Shown piece by piece: positions 1 through 5,737 of a stretch of DNA of 7,061 nucleotides. Every line of letters starts with the position of its first letter. Position 1 is the stretch's first letter. The notes under the pieces are model-generated. The model was not told where the DNA came from, searched no databases, and saw only the letters and a list, made by a program, of their open reading frames with translations. This stretch comes from Bacillota bacterium. GTDB taxonomy: Bacteria > Bacillota > Clostridia > Oscillospirales > Acutalibacteraceae. The DNA lies in NCBI GenBank assembly GCA_009786275.1, contig WQTL01000394.1, positions 1-7,061 of the forward strand, given 5' to 3'. A program made the translations under genes and the position numbers.

Positions 1-627
1 GTCGAAGCCTACTGCCTCGTAAACCCCGGCGGCGGCGGGCACGGCCTCAATGGCCTCCTTGAACTCCGGCAGGGTGAGGACGTCCCCGCCGTGAAGCTCG
101 TCCACCTCCATGCCCACCAGGCTGCCGCCGCCGTGGTCCCAGAGGACGACCATCTGTTTTTCGGCGGGGTAGTTGCTGTTGCAGTAATACAGGAAGTCCG
201 CGAAGGTGTTCGGGTCGCCCATGCTGGCCAGGGGCAGAGAATCGGCCTTTTCCAGCCGGTTGCCGGCGTAGACGTAACGCTCCCTTTTATTGGCGCTGAC
301 GATGCTGTTCCGCCATTCCCGTGTGCCGCCCGTCTCGATCACCACGGTGATGTTTCTGGGCAGGGAAACGGCCAGCATCTCCTCCAGGTCCGCCGAAGCG
401 CAGCCGTAGTTGGTCTCCAGGTCGGTACCGCACAGATACCAATAGACTGCCCAGGTCCCCGGCGGGACAGGCTTTGCGTAGGGGGCGTACCTTGCCGCGA
501 GCTTGCCGCCCTGGTCCCTTGCATCCAGGCCCGTGCGCTGTACTTCGCCGCCGCAGCCGGGCAGGGAAAACAGCAACGCCGCGAGCAGGGCGAGGGCCAG
601 CAGGCCGGATGTGATTTTCTTGAACAT
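1..627 (-). CDS. Clostripain-family (peptidase C11) lipoprotein, 3' end cut by window edge
   Basis: Seen: 209 codons are open from an ATG at 627 to the window edge, with GGGAGGG upstream as ribosome-binding site. Residues 1-25 form a lipoprotein signal: a basic start (MFKK), a hydrophobic stretch and a lipobox LPGC with Cys25 as the lipidation site. The mature part matches the C11 layout: WAVYWYLCGTDLE (59-71), ETGGTREW (98-105), MGDPNTFADF (136-145) and VVLWDHGGGS (160-169), where His165 is the expected catalytic histidine. The window ends at AVGFD (205-209), just before the usual catalytic Cys of the family's FDxCLM block. Known: C11 enzymes are cysteine endopeptidases, often secreted and cleaving after Arg or Lys. 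Inferred: a surface-anchored protease, last visible gene of the operon starting at 3104. The family call is firm; activity cannot be confirmed without the missing cysteine. Confidence 0.88.
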   Translation of the reverse strand, partial: MFKKITSGLLALALLAALLFSLPGCGGEVQRTGLDARDQGGKLAARYAPYAKPVPPGTWAVYWYLCGTDLETNYGCASADLEEMLAVSLPRNITVVIETGGTREWRNSIVSANKRERYVYAGNRLEKADSLPLASMGDPNTFADFLYYCNSNYPAEKQMVVLWDHGGGSLVGMEVDELHGGDVLTLPEFKEAIEAVPAAAGVYEAVGFD

Positions 628-670
628 AATATGACCCTCCCATTATTCTTGTTTTTTGTCCCGGTTCGCG

Positions 671-1063
671 TCACAGAATAAAAAACGAAAGCACCATAAT
701 GCCGATACCAGCCAGGACTGTAAAAGGGCCCAAAAGGGGTTTGTCCTTCTTGTCCGCCTCGAGACGGCTTGTATTCGGCTTGCCGGGGTTATACAACAGT
801 ACGAGTTGTTCGCCTTCGGGATACTGCGGGGTGGGAAACCCGGCTTTGCGTTTGTGCAGGTATTCCACGCCTTCGGCCATGTATGCAACATTCTCATAAT
901 AAAAATAGCTGCGGCTAGTATTACCTGCCTTGACCTTTCTGTGTCCGGTTACGGTCCCCGTGGTTCGCTCCGTGCAGGCATTTCCTGCCCTGATAAAAAG
1001 ATAGGTCAGCAAAACGCCGATGCCGGCTATACATATGCCGACCAGAAAAGTGGGTACGTGCAT
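671..1063 (-). CDS. DUF3592-family small membrane protein
   Basis: Seen: a 130-aa protein with one hydrophobic helix at each end (about 5-25 and 110-130) and a soluble middle. The middle holds TGTVTGHRKVK (35-45) and YPEGEQLVLLYNPGKPNTSR (81-100), typical of DUF3592: a beta-rich domain between two helices with a conserved Tyr-Pro-x-Gly and Tyr-Asn/Asp-Pro pattern. The start is supported by GGGGAGGAAAACACA before the ATG. Its stop lies 43 bases before the C11 lipoprotein gene and its start follows the 31-aa small ORF by 28 bases, so it sits inside the operon. Function is unknown; envelope location is inferred from the helices. Confidence 0.82.
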   Translation of the reverse strand: MHVPTFLVGICIAGIGVLLTYLFIRAGNACTERTTGTVTGHRKVKAGNTSRSYFYYENVAYMAEGVEYLHKRKAGFPTPQYPEGEQLVLLYNPGKPNTSRLEADKKDKPLLGPFTVLAGIGIMVLSFFIL

Positions 1064-1091
1064 TGTGTTTTCCTCCCCATCGTTTGTGTAT

Positions 1092-1187
1092 TTAACTGTG
1101 TGGCAGGATATCGCTGTCTCCCGGCATGCCCATATAGCAGTAGTATCCGGCGAACAGCAGCGCCGCGCGGAAAACGTGCCTATTCAT
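1092..1187 (-). CDS. Small ORF (31 aa), possible membrane microprotein
   Basis: Seen: an ATG at 1187-1185 lies inside the last codons of the zinc-ribbon gene, overlapping it by 8 bases in another frame. GGGGAGGT (1196-1203) sits exactly 8 bases upstream, an almost ideal ribosome-binding site. The peptide begins MNRHVFRAALLFAGYYCY and ends GDSDILPHS. Residues about 6-20 could form a short membrane helix after a basic start. It fills most of the gap to the DUF3592 gene, whose start follows after 28 bases, so translational coupling is plausible. Caution: the GGGGAGG also encodes Gly-Glu-Val, which the duplicated domain upstream nearly repeats (Gly-Glu-Ile), so the site may be a by-product of protein sequence. 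No family is recognised. Confidence 0.45.
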   Translation of the reverse strand: MNRHVFRAALLFAGYYCYMGMPGDSDILPHS

Positions 1188-2253
1188 TCAGGGTGACCTC
1201 CCCTTCCAGGTATTTCGCCTCGAGCTTGTAGCCTGTCTGGTCAAAATCCAGCGTCAGGACGATCATATAGCCGCTGTCCACGGAATTGCGCCCGAATTTG
1301 GCCTGACCCGAGGGTTCCGCAAAATCCACGCTGGCCAGCGAGACAAAGCCCTCGTTTTCGTTCAGGTGCATCAAGTATTCATATGCGTCCTGATTGGGCG
1401 TATCGGACTTGTACTCCACTTGCAAAATGGTTGCGCCGGACATGGTGAACCTGCCGGAGCTCGGAACGCTGCGGTAGCCCAGGATATTTTTCACGCTGGG
1501 GACCCTGTCGCCGCCGAAAAGGTAATAATCGTCGTCCGCGGAAAAAGCCGTGTTGTTCCCAGCGTTGCCGGTTGCCGGTCCGGTGCTGCTAGAGGGCACA
1601 TAGGGTTCGCTGTAGGGCTCATCCGTGCCGGGATTTTCGAGCATCTCGATCTCCCCCTGGACGTAGTATACCGTTATCCTGTAGCCGGAGGGTTCGAGCT
1701 TCGCTGTCACCTCGAAATGGTATCCGGGATCCACCGAGTTGCGTCCGGCGCCGGTGAACTCCCTGGTATCCGGGTCGGCCATTTGGATATAGCCGTCCGC
1801 GTCAAGCAGGGCGCCGAGATAAGCGTCCACGTCCTGTTGGGGTGTGGGGGATTCGTATGCCCAGTAGTTGATCCGTATGCCGTTTTTGATTTCCGTGCCG
1901 AGCCCGGTGACCTTGCGCTGTTCGCCCAGGACATTTTTCACGCTTGGAATCCGGTCGTTCACGATCTCGTAGTAGTCCGCTTTGGCGGCCTTGCCCATGC
2001 CCGCAGAGGCGGAGGCGACGATGATGACGATAAGCAGCACGAAGCCGATTGCAATGCCCAGCAAGATCATCAAGCCCTTGCGTTTCTTTTTCGGCTGTGC
2101 CGCGGCGGGCGGCGCGGCATAGGGCTGCTGCTGTGGGTAGGCCGGGTAGGGCTGTTGGTAGGGTTGGCCCTGGAGGGGCGACCCGCAGGAAATGCAGAAT
2201 TTCGATGCTTCGGGATTCAGGGTCCCGCAATTTGTGCAAAATTTGTCTGCCAT
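1180..2253 (-). CDS. Zinc-ribbon, single-pass membrane protein with a duplicated extracytoplasmic domain
   Basis: Seen: 357 aa from the ATG at 2253 (MADKFCTNCG). The reading frame stays open further upstream to about 2451, but that part overlaps the 140-aa zinc-ribbon gene and reads as Arg-rich shadow sequence, and AGGAAAGAG precedes the chosen ATG. Domains in order: zinc ribbon with Cys6, Cys9, Cys20, Cys23; Pro/Tyr/Gln-rich linker (about 28-54); basic PKKKRK; one membrane helix (about 60-80); first copy of a domain (93-205); Ser/Gly/Thr/Pro-rich linker; second copy (242-357). Each copy has DRIPSVKNVLG or DRVPSVKNILG, a (S)xTPxQD block, GRNSVDxGY, and a closing YxxGE. Inferred topology: zinc ribbon in the cytoplasm, both repeats outside. 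Known: N-terminal zinc ribbons followed by one helix are common in Firmicutes envelope proteins of unknown role. Function unknown; a ligand-binding or sensing role would be a guess. Confidence 0.85.
   Translation of the reverse strand: MADKFCTNCGTLNPEASKFCISCGSPLQGQPYQQPYPAYPQQQPYAAPPAAAQPKKKRKGLMILLGIAIGFVLLIVIIVASASAGMGKAAKADYYEIVNDRIPSVKNVLGEQRKVTGLGTEIKNGIRINYWAYESPTPQQDVDAYLGALLDADGYIQMADPDTREFTGAGRNSVDPGYHFEVTAKLEPSGYRITVYYVQGEIEMLENPGTDEPYSEPYVPSSSTGPATGNAGNNTAFSADDDYYLFGGDRVPSVKNILGYRSVPSSGRFTMSGATILQVEYKSDTPNQDAYEYLMHLNENEGFVSLASVDFAEPSGQAKFGRNSVDSGYMIVLTLDFDQTGYKLEAKYLEGEVTLNE
1183..1530 (-). repeat. Intragenic domain repeat, copy 2
   Basis: Encodes residues 242-357, the C-terminus of the same protein. 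The matching landmarks are DRVPSVKNILG, SDTPNQD, GRNSVDSGY and KYLEGEV. It follows a low-complexity linker that separates it from copy 1. Confidence 0.75.
1639..1977 (-). repeat. Intragenic domain repeat, copy 1
   Basis: Encodes residues 93-205 of the zinc-ribbon membrane protein. Shared landmarks with copy 2, in order: DYYxxxxDR(I/V)PSVKN(V/I)LG, SPTPQQD near the middle, GRNSVDPGY, then a YxVYYVQGE ending. It differs from copy 2 over most other positions, so the duplication is old rather than recent. Confidence 0.75.
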
Positions 2254-2324
2254 AAGTACACACTCTTTCCTATGCTTTTTTTTGAATCGCGTGGTTGCCA
2301 GGTATGTGAGGTCAGCCATTTGGT

Positions 2325-2747
2325 TCAGTCCTGTTTTGCCCCGCACTCGGCGCAAAAGAGCGCGCCGGGGAGAAGCTTCGTGCCGCAGCTGCCGCAGACG
2401 GGCTCCGCGGGCGCGGCCGCCGGGAAGGCTCCCGGGAGCGGGTTGCCGCACTGGTTGCAGAATTTCGCGTCGTCAGCATTGCGGTAGCCGCAGCCGGCAC
2501 AGCGGTGCTTTGCCTCCTCCTCCTCCGTCTCCCTTTCGGCCCTCAGCGCGTCCAGGGCCTCCCGCGCCGCTGCCATGTCCTGCCGCAGTTTCTCCAGCTG
2601 CGCGCCTTCGGGCCAGGCATTGGGGCTTTGCTCCCACGCCTGCCGCCCGATGTCCTCGAACAGCCGCGTCTCCTGCTGCCGCATCCCGTCCAGCGCGCCC
2701 AGTGCGCCGCCGATTTTTTCATCCAGTTCGTCGAGCAAATCTGCCAT
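2325..2747 (-). CDS. Double zinc-ribbon protein with N-terminal coiled coil
   Basis: Seen: 140 aa, with AAGGAGG placed 9 bases before the ATG. Residues about 1-80 are charged and helical, with Leu/Ala heptad character and an acidic run ETEEEEA, so probably a coiled coil. Two zinc ribbons follow: Cys83, Cys86, Cys97, Cys100 (CAGCG...KFCNQCG) and Cys118, Cys121, Cys132, Cys135 (CGSCG...LFCAECG), joined by an Ala/Pro-rich linker. There is no membrane helix or signal peptide, so it is likely cytoplasmic. The first ribbon closely resembles the N-terminal ribbon of the next gene's product (CTNCG...KFCISCG). Known: such double ribbons bind zinc and often mediate protein contacts. Inferred: an adaptor working with the neighbouring membrane protein. 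Spacing is 45 bases from the gene before and 71 to the gene after. Confidence 0.83.
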   Translation of the reverse strand: MADLLDELDEKIGGALGALDGMRQQETRLFEDIGRQAWEQSPNAWPEGAQLEKLRQDMAAAREALDALRAERETEEEEAKHRCAGCGYRNADDAKFCNQCGNPLPGAFPAAAPAEPVCGSCGTKLLPGALFCAECGAKQD

Positions 2748-2792
2748 GGGTCGTGACCTCCTTATACAAAATAGCGGCGCCGGGCCGCGGGT

Positions 2793-3104
2793 CTACTCCA
2801 AGTCGATTTCCGCGCCGATGGTGAGCATGGAGTCCAGCAGGGCAAATTCGCGGTTAATGATGCCCCCTACGCTTTTGGTTTGCCCTTCCAGCGCAAGCTC
2901 GACCCCGCTGCGGTTTTGGCCTATATCTTTCACGGTAAACTTAAATTCCCACCTGTTATAATACATCTTTACAAGGAAATGGATGATCCCGTTCGGGGAA
3001 TCGGAGAAGGTATATTTGCCCCTTTGCAGCTCCGCAAGGTCGCAGATCGCCTGAATCAGCATGCCCCTCGGCTGAAGATAAATTTTCCTGCCCGTCATGT
3101 TCAT
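2793..3104 (-). CDS. Hypothetical protein, first gene of the operon
   Basis: Seen: 103 aa, with GAAGGTGG just before the ATG at 3104; a second in-frame ATG two codons later is the alternative start. The sequence starts MNMTGRKIYLQPRG and has alternating hydrophobic stretches (IIHFLVKMYYNRWEFKFTV, SGVELALEG) ending with REFALLDSMLTIGAEIDLE. There is no signal peptide, membrane helix or cysteine cluster. The pattern suggests a small alpha/beta fold whose C-terminal helix follows a beta sheet, but I do not recognise the family. It lies 38 bases downstream of the predicted transcription start region and 45 bases before the double zinc-ribbon gene, so it is probably expressed with the operon. Confidence 0.75.
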   Translation of the reverse strand: MNMTGRKIYLQPRGMLIQAICDLAELQRGKYTFSDSPNGIIHFLVKMYYNRWEFKFTVKDIGQNRSGVELALEGQTKSVGGIINREFALLDSMLTIGAEIDLE

Positions 3105-3148
3105 ACACCACCTTCATACAGTTGCGCTATAGCTCAAGTTGCACAAAA

Positions 3149-3176
3149 ATTATACACAGCATTCGGAACTTGTATA
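3149..3176 (-). promoter_or_regulatory. Predicted sigma-A promoter of the minus-strand operon
   Basis: Reading the minus strand, the -10 box is a perfect TATAAT (3154-3149). The -35 box is TATACA (3176-3171; 4 of 6 matches to TTGACA) with a 16-base spacer. The predicted start of transcription, about 3142, leaves a leader of roughly 38 bases before the ATG at 3104. No other good promoter was found in this intergenic region. Confidence 0.6.
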
Positions 3177-3205
3177 GGTTTATTTTTTTCCGAAAAACTA
3201 AACCT
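3176..3205. promoter_or_regulatory. AT-rich dyad next to the -35 box (possible operator)
   Basis: AGGTTTA (3176-3182) and TAAACCT (3199-3205) are perfect inverted copies. The sequence between is a run of seven T, CCG, five A and C, so the T and A runs can pair to lengthen the stem. The dyad touches the outermost base of the predicted -35 box. It could be a regulator site or an A/T-tract upstream element. It lacks a T tail, so it is not a terminator. Confidence 0.35.
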
Positions 3206-3257
3206 CTTTGCATATCAAGGGTTCCCGGCCTCAATTTTTTCGGCCGCGCTTTCACGC

Positions 3258-3289
3258 AATAAAAAATCGCGCCGGGCTGTCCCGGCGCG
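3258..3289 (-). terminator. Intrinsic terminator of the membrane LuxR gene
   Basis: A perfect 9-bp stem CGCGCCGGG (3268-3276) / CCCGGCGCG (3281-3289) has a 4-base loop. On the minus strand it is followed by ATTTTTTATT (3267-3258). It lies 21 bases past the stop codon at 3311, isolating this gene from the operon to the left. Confidence 0.88.
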
Positions 3290-3310
3290 TGCACTATTTT
3301 GCTTTACGAG

Positions 3311-4957
3311 CTATTTGCTTGAATTGGCGAAGCTTTCCGCCCACGCCTCTATATCGCGCCGGTTTGCAACGTTTAATTTCGCCAGCAGGTTATGCACGTG
3401 CACTTTCACGGTCGCCTCCGATATGAAAAGCCCGGCGGCCATTTCCGGGTTGGTCATTTTCCGGCGCAGGCAGCGCAGGATCTGGGTTTCCCTGCGGGTG
3501 AGCCCAAACGTTTCTACGGCAGCGGCGATAACCGGATCGGGGTCACTCATTTGCAGTATCTTCTGCCGTATCGTTTTTTCATACCTGTCGGCTTCGGCAG
3601 CGGATATGCGCAGCTTGCGCAGTATGTCGCTGCGCGTATTTCCCTCGATCAGCAGCAGGGCAACGTCCGTTTCCTCCTGCGTCAGCCCGGCGTTTGCCAG
3701 CTCCCGCGCTTCAGCAAGCTCCTGCGCTTCGCCGCTAGGGGGCGCTTCGGCGTCCCCACCCTCCCGTAACAGTGCGTACAGCGTGGCGGAGAGGGTTTTC
3801 TCCCGGTGACGCTGGAAAATGAAATGCAGCAGCAGGAGAACCGCAATTGCGGGTATCGCTGCCGCGACATACAACGGCGCACCCGCCACTTGAAGCGATT
3901 CCGGCAGCACGGGATCTATGCCCCATCGAAATGCCCAGCACATAAGGTAAGCAGCCGGACCCAGCGAAACCACGAAAACAGGCCGCTTTGCCTGCGCCAG
4001 GAAGGTAATCGGGATCGTCCAAATAAAGTATTCGATAATGTGCCCGAAAAAATGGTTTACGACGACCAGCGGCGCTTCCGCCAGGCTTTCGGGGGCGCTT
4101 GCCAGAAACGCGAGCTGAATGGCGATGATATACAGCACCAGGCTGCTGATAACGACCGTTTTCTCCCGCTTCCTGTCGCCGATAAACCCGAGGAACAAAT
4201 AGCTGACGCTCGGGAGTACGTCATACACCGGGATATACAGCATATCGTCATATTGTTCGACGGCATAGTCGATCAGGCTTTTCATTTTCAGCAGCCAGAA
4301 CGTCAGGAGTACAGCGGCGGTGAGTCCGAACAGAAATCGCCTGGACAGCCCGCGCTTTGCCGGGCTGTCCGGCACGCCGCACCCGGTGCCGATAGAGCGC
4401 CGCACCCCGAACCAGGCGGGGAGGACGGAAAGGGCATAAAGCAGGTAGAAAACTTTAGCCGGCGGATCGGCCAGGATTTCTTCGATGAAGAAAAAATTGA
4501 CCCGCAAGACCGCGAAAGCGGCGGCGATACCGAACATATACGCCGTGAGTGTATAGCCGGGGCGCGCGGTGCGCACAACCCCGTATACCCTGCGAACCAT
4601 CGCAGGGGCGATGAAAACGGGCGACAGGGCAAAGAGCACCGCGCCCAGCGGCACTGGCAGGAAAGAAAATACTGCCGTGATTACGACGGCGACGGGCGTG
4701 GTATAAAACGCAATCTTCCCCAGGCCATCCGGGTTGCGCCCGTAACAATAACCGAAAGCAGCCACGGAGAGCGCGAACACGACTTTGAACGCAAGGAGGA
4801 ACCAAAAAATATGGTCGTCACTGCGCCCATCCGCAAAATCTACGTACCCGTTGTTCATGTGGAAAAACCACAGAAGGATGGCGAACCAGCCCCACCACTC
4901 TCGCCCTGCTGTGGTCGTGCGAATCCCCGCGCGGGAAATATCCGTCATAGTGTCCAT
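3311..4957 (-). CDS. Multi-pass membrane protein with C-terminal LuxR-type DNA-binding domain
   Basis: Seen: 548 aa from the ATG at 4957, with GGAGG upstream; the next ATG is three codons later. The frame is open to 5047, but that part overlaps the predicted promoter, so the longer start is rejected. About twelve hydrophobic segments fill residues 21-383 (first WWGWFAILLWFF, last AIPAIAVLLLLHFIF). A charged linker follows, then two helix-turn-helix-like blocks: residues 424-468 (GLTQEETDVALLLIEGNT...) and 485-535 (GLTRRETQILRCL...MAAGLFISEATVKVHVHNLLAKLNV). The second is a canonical LuxR/GerE domain; the first keeps the spacing but lacks the usual recognition-helix residues. Known: LuxR regulators with transporter-like membrane domains are numerous in Eggerthellaceae and occur in some Clostridia. 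Inferred: a membrane-anchored one-component regulator sensing an unknown small molecule. It is monocistronic, and its target is not evident. Confidence 0.87.
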   Translation of the reverse strand: MDTMTDISRAGIRTTTAGREWWGWFAILLWFFHMNNGYVDFADGRSDDHIFWFLLAFKVVFALSVAAFGYCYGRNPDGLGKIAFYTTPVAVVITAVFSFLPVPLGAVLFALSPVFIAPAMVRRVYGVVRTARPGYTLTAYMFGIAAAFAVLRVNFFFIEEILADPPAKVFYLLYALSVLPAWFGVRRSIGTGCGVPDSPAKRGLSRRFLFGLTAAVLLTFWLLKMKSLIDYAVEQYDDMLYIPVYDVLPSVSYLFLGFIGDRKREKTVVISSLVLYIIAIQLAFLASAPESLAEAPLVVVNHFFGHIIEYFIWTIPITFLAQAKRPVFVVSLGPAAYLMCWAFRWGIDPVLPESLQVAGAPLYVAAAIPAIAVLLLLHFIFQRHREKTLSATLYALLREGGDAEAPPSGEAQELAEARELANAGLTQEETDVALLLIEGNTRSDILRKLRISAAEADRYEKTIRQKILQMSDPDPVIAAAVETFGLTRRETQILRCLRRKMTNPEMAAGLFISEATVKVHVHNLLAKLNVANRRDIEAWAESFANSSK

Positions 4958-5018
4958 GCAGGCTTGTCCTCCAATGCTTATTTCTGGTTCCGCAGGGCAA
5001 TTCCATGTTTCTACATAT

Positions 5019-5047
5019 ATTTTAGCAGAAAAACGGGCCGTTGACAA
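5019..5047 (-). promoter_or_regulatory. Promoter of the membrane LuxR gene
   Basis: On the minus strand, TTGTCA (5047-5042), a 17-base spacer and TAAAAT (5024-5019) form a near-consensus sigma-A promoter, with TGC directly before the -10 box (extended -10). Transcription would begin near 5012, giving a leader of about 55 bases. This placement fixes the start codon at 4957. Confidence 0.7.
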
Positions 5048-5160
5048 GAGGCTTGTGAAGGATAATCGCGGCAGTGTGCCAGCGAAAAGATGCGGGAAAG
5101 CAATTGATGGAGCATTTCAAGATTTACCAAGGCAGATCTCGGACGAAGATGAATTAGGAT

Positions 5161-5207
5161 CCGCCCAACCGCTACACAGAAGCGGTTAGGCAACACTGGT
5201 TGGGCGG
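5161..5207. repeat. Nested inverted repeat
   Basis: CCGCCCAACC (5161-5170) and GGTTGGGCGG (5198-5207) are perfect 10-base inverted copies. Inside, AACCGCT (5167-5173) and AGCGGTT (5181-5187) form a second perfect stem that shares the bases AACC with the outer stem, so the two folds exclude each other. Neither strand has a T tail after it, which argues against a terminator. It could be the end of a decayed mobile element. Confidence 0.6.
5167..5196. repeat. Dispersed repeat, copy A
   Basis: AACCGCTACAC at the left and GCAACAC at the right (5190-5196) recur in the same order in copy B at 5551-5574. Copy A carries an insertion that completes the inner hairpin stem. Confidence 0.4.
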
Positions 5208-5222
5208 GCGGTATTGGTGATT

Positions 5223-5340
5223 TCACGTTTTCCTTCTTTGTGCGAGCATCTTATTCGCGATGATTTTGGCGTACTTCTCGGCCTTGGCCTTGAGGGAGAT
5301 GTCCTTCGGATTTACGATGGGGTAGCGTTGTCGGCTATAG
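5223..5340 (-). pseudogene. Possible C-terminal remnant of an unidentified gene
   Basis: The minus-strand frame ending at the stop at 5223 reads NPKDISLKAKAEKYAKIIAN and then KMLAQRRKT. This lysine-rich helical tail looks like real protein, with ordinary codon choice, whereas sequence further upstream in the frame looks random and has no sensible start. I do not recognise the family. It may be a truncated C-terminus left by a rearrangement. It lies directly before the opposite-strand transposase tail. Confidence 0.25.
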
Positions 5341-5351
5341 TAGTGACCGCT

Positions 5352-5504
5352 AGACGCAAAGTGGCTTGGAAGCCGCATGCGATGGGTGAAGCCCTGATCA
5401 ACTATATCAAGCACTACAACACTGCCGCCGCACCTTTCGTTTGGAAAAAACGTTCTGTAAGTGGCTCGCAAATTCGTGATACTATTAGTAACTTGAGCGG
5501 TTAG
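5352..5504 (+). pseudogene. IS630-family transposase, C-terminal remnant
   Basis: The plus-strand frame ending at the TAG at 5504 contains ALINYIKHYNTAAAPFVWKK followed by RSVSGSQIRDTISNL. This matches the end of IS630-type transposases, where a helix with an (I/F)xxYNxxxxPFxW pattern closes the DDE domain. The catalytic Asp/Asp/Glu part is absent: upstream sequence in this frame has no recognisable transposase blocks and no good start. Only about 50 of the usual 300 or more residues remain, so it cannot be active. It is the only plus-strand coding trace recognised in the window. Confidence 0.55.
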
Positions 5505-5550
5505 ACACTAGCGTCCCTGTTGATGCCCCGCCGCTGACAGCCAACAAAAA

Positions 5551-5574
5551 AACCGCTACACGCTTACGCAACAC
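5551..5574. repeat. Dispersed repeat, copy B
   Basis: This shares AACCGCTACAC (5551-5561) and GCAACAC (5568-5574) with copy A, in direct orientation, with a shorter middle. On the minus strand it is followed by seven T, and a weak CGCT/AGCG stem with G-U pairs is possible, so it might act as a poor terminator. Confidence 0.35.
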
Positions 5575-5688
5575 AGCGATGGAGCAAACGCTCCGCCGCG
5601 CTATACGCAGGATATAACGATAAAGTTGTTGTTAAGAAAAATTTTTGAAAAAGAAAAAATTGACAGGCTCTGGAGTGTGAGTTTTGAG

Positions 5689-5732
5689 CAAAATAAAAAT
5701 AGAACCCGTAAGGCCTTGAGCCATGCGGGTTC
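5689..5732 (-). terminator. Intrinsic terminator after the tRNA 3' end
   Basis: GAACCCGTA (5702-5710) pairs with TGCGGGTTC (5724-5732), allowing one G-U pair. Inside, GGC (5712-5714) pairs with GCC (5720-5722) around a 5-base loop. On the minus strand the hairpin is followed by TATTTTTATTTT. It starts 5 bases after the tRNA CCA, the normal place for a tRNA gene terminator. It would now end transcripts coming from the SEC-C gene. Confidence 0.8.
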
Positions 5733-5737
5733 CGCCG

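Noticed and set aside
91..681. A 196-codon plus-strand open frame
   Set aside because: It is antisense to the C11 lipoprotein, whose signal peptide and WDHGGG motif are unambiguous.
2254..2451. Extended N-terminus of the 357-aa zinc-ribbon protein
   Set aside because: The added residues are Arg-rich shadow sequence of the preceding gene; the family normally starts with the zinc ribbon.
1366..2487. A 373-codon plus-strand open frame
   Set aside because: It lies opposite two zinc-ribbon genes with clear domains and good starts. Its translation shows no motif and reflects GC-rich antisense sequence.
3806..5044. A 412-codon open frame on the plus strand opposite the LuxR gene
   Set aside because: It is rich in Arg, Gln, His and Pro with no recognisable domain and no ribosome-binding site. 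The minus strand has membrane helices, a LuxR domain, a promoter and a terminator.
4958..5047. Thirty extra N-terminal codons for the membrane LuxR protein
   Set aside because: They overlap the -10 and -35 boxes of the only good promoter, and no ribosome-binding site precedes that start.
5041..5066. TTGACA ... GATAAT as a plus-strand promoter
   Set aside because: The spacer is only 14 bases and no intact plus-strand gene follows.
5163..5205. Integron attC site
   Set aside because: GCCCAAC and GTTGGGC fit the core boxes, but 43 bases is too short, the inner boxes are not arranged as in attC, copy B lacks the boxes, and no integrase is visible.
5660..5690. TTGACA at 5660 as a plus-strand promoter
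   Set aside because: No -10 box lies 16-18 bases downstream, and no plus-strand gene follows.
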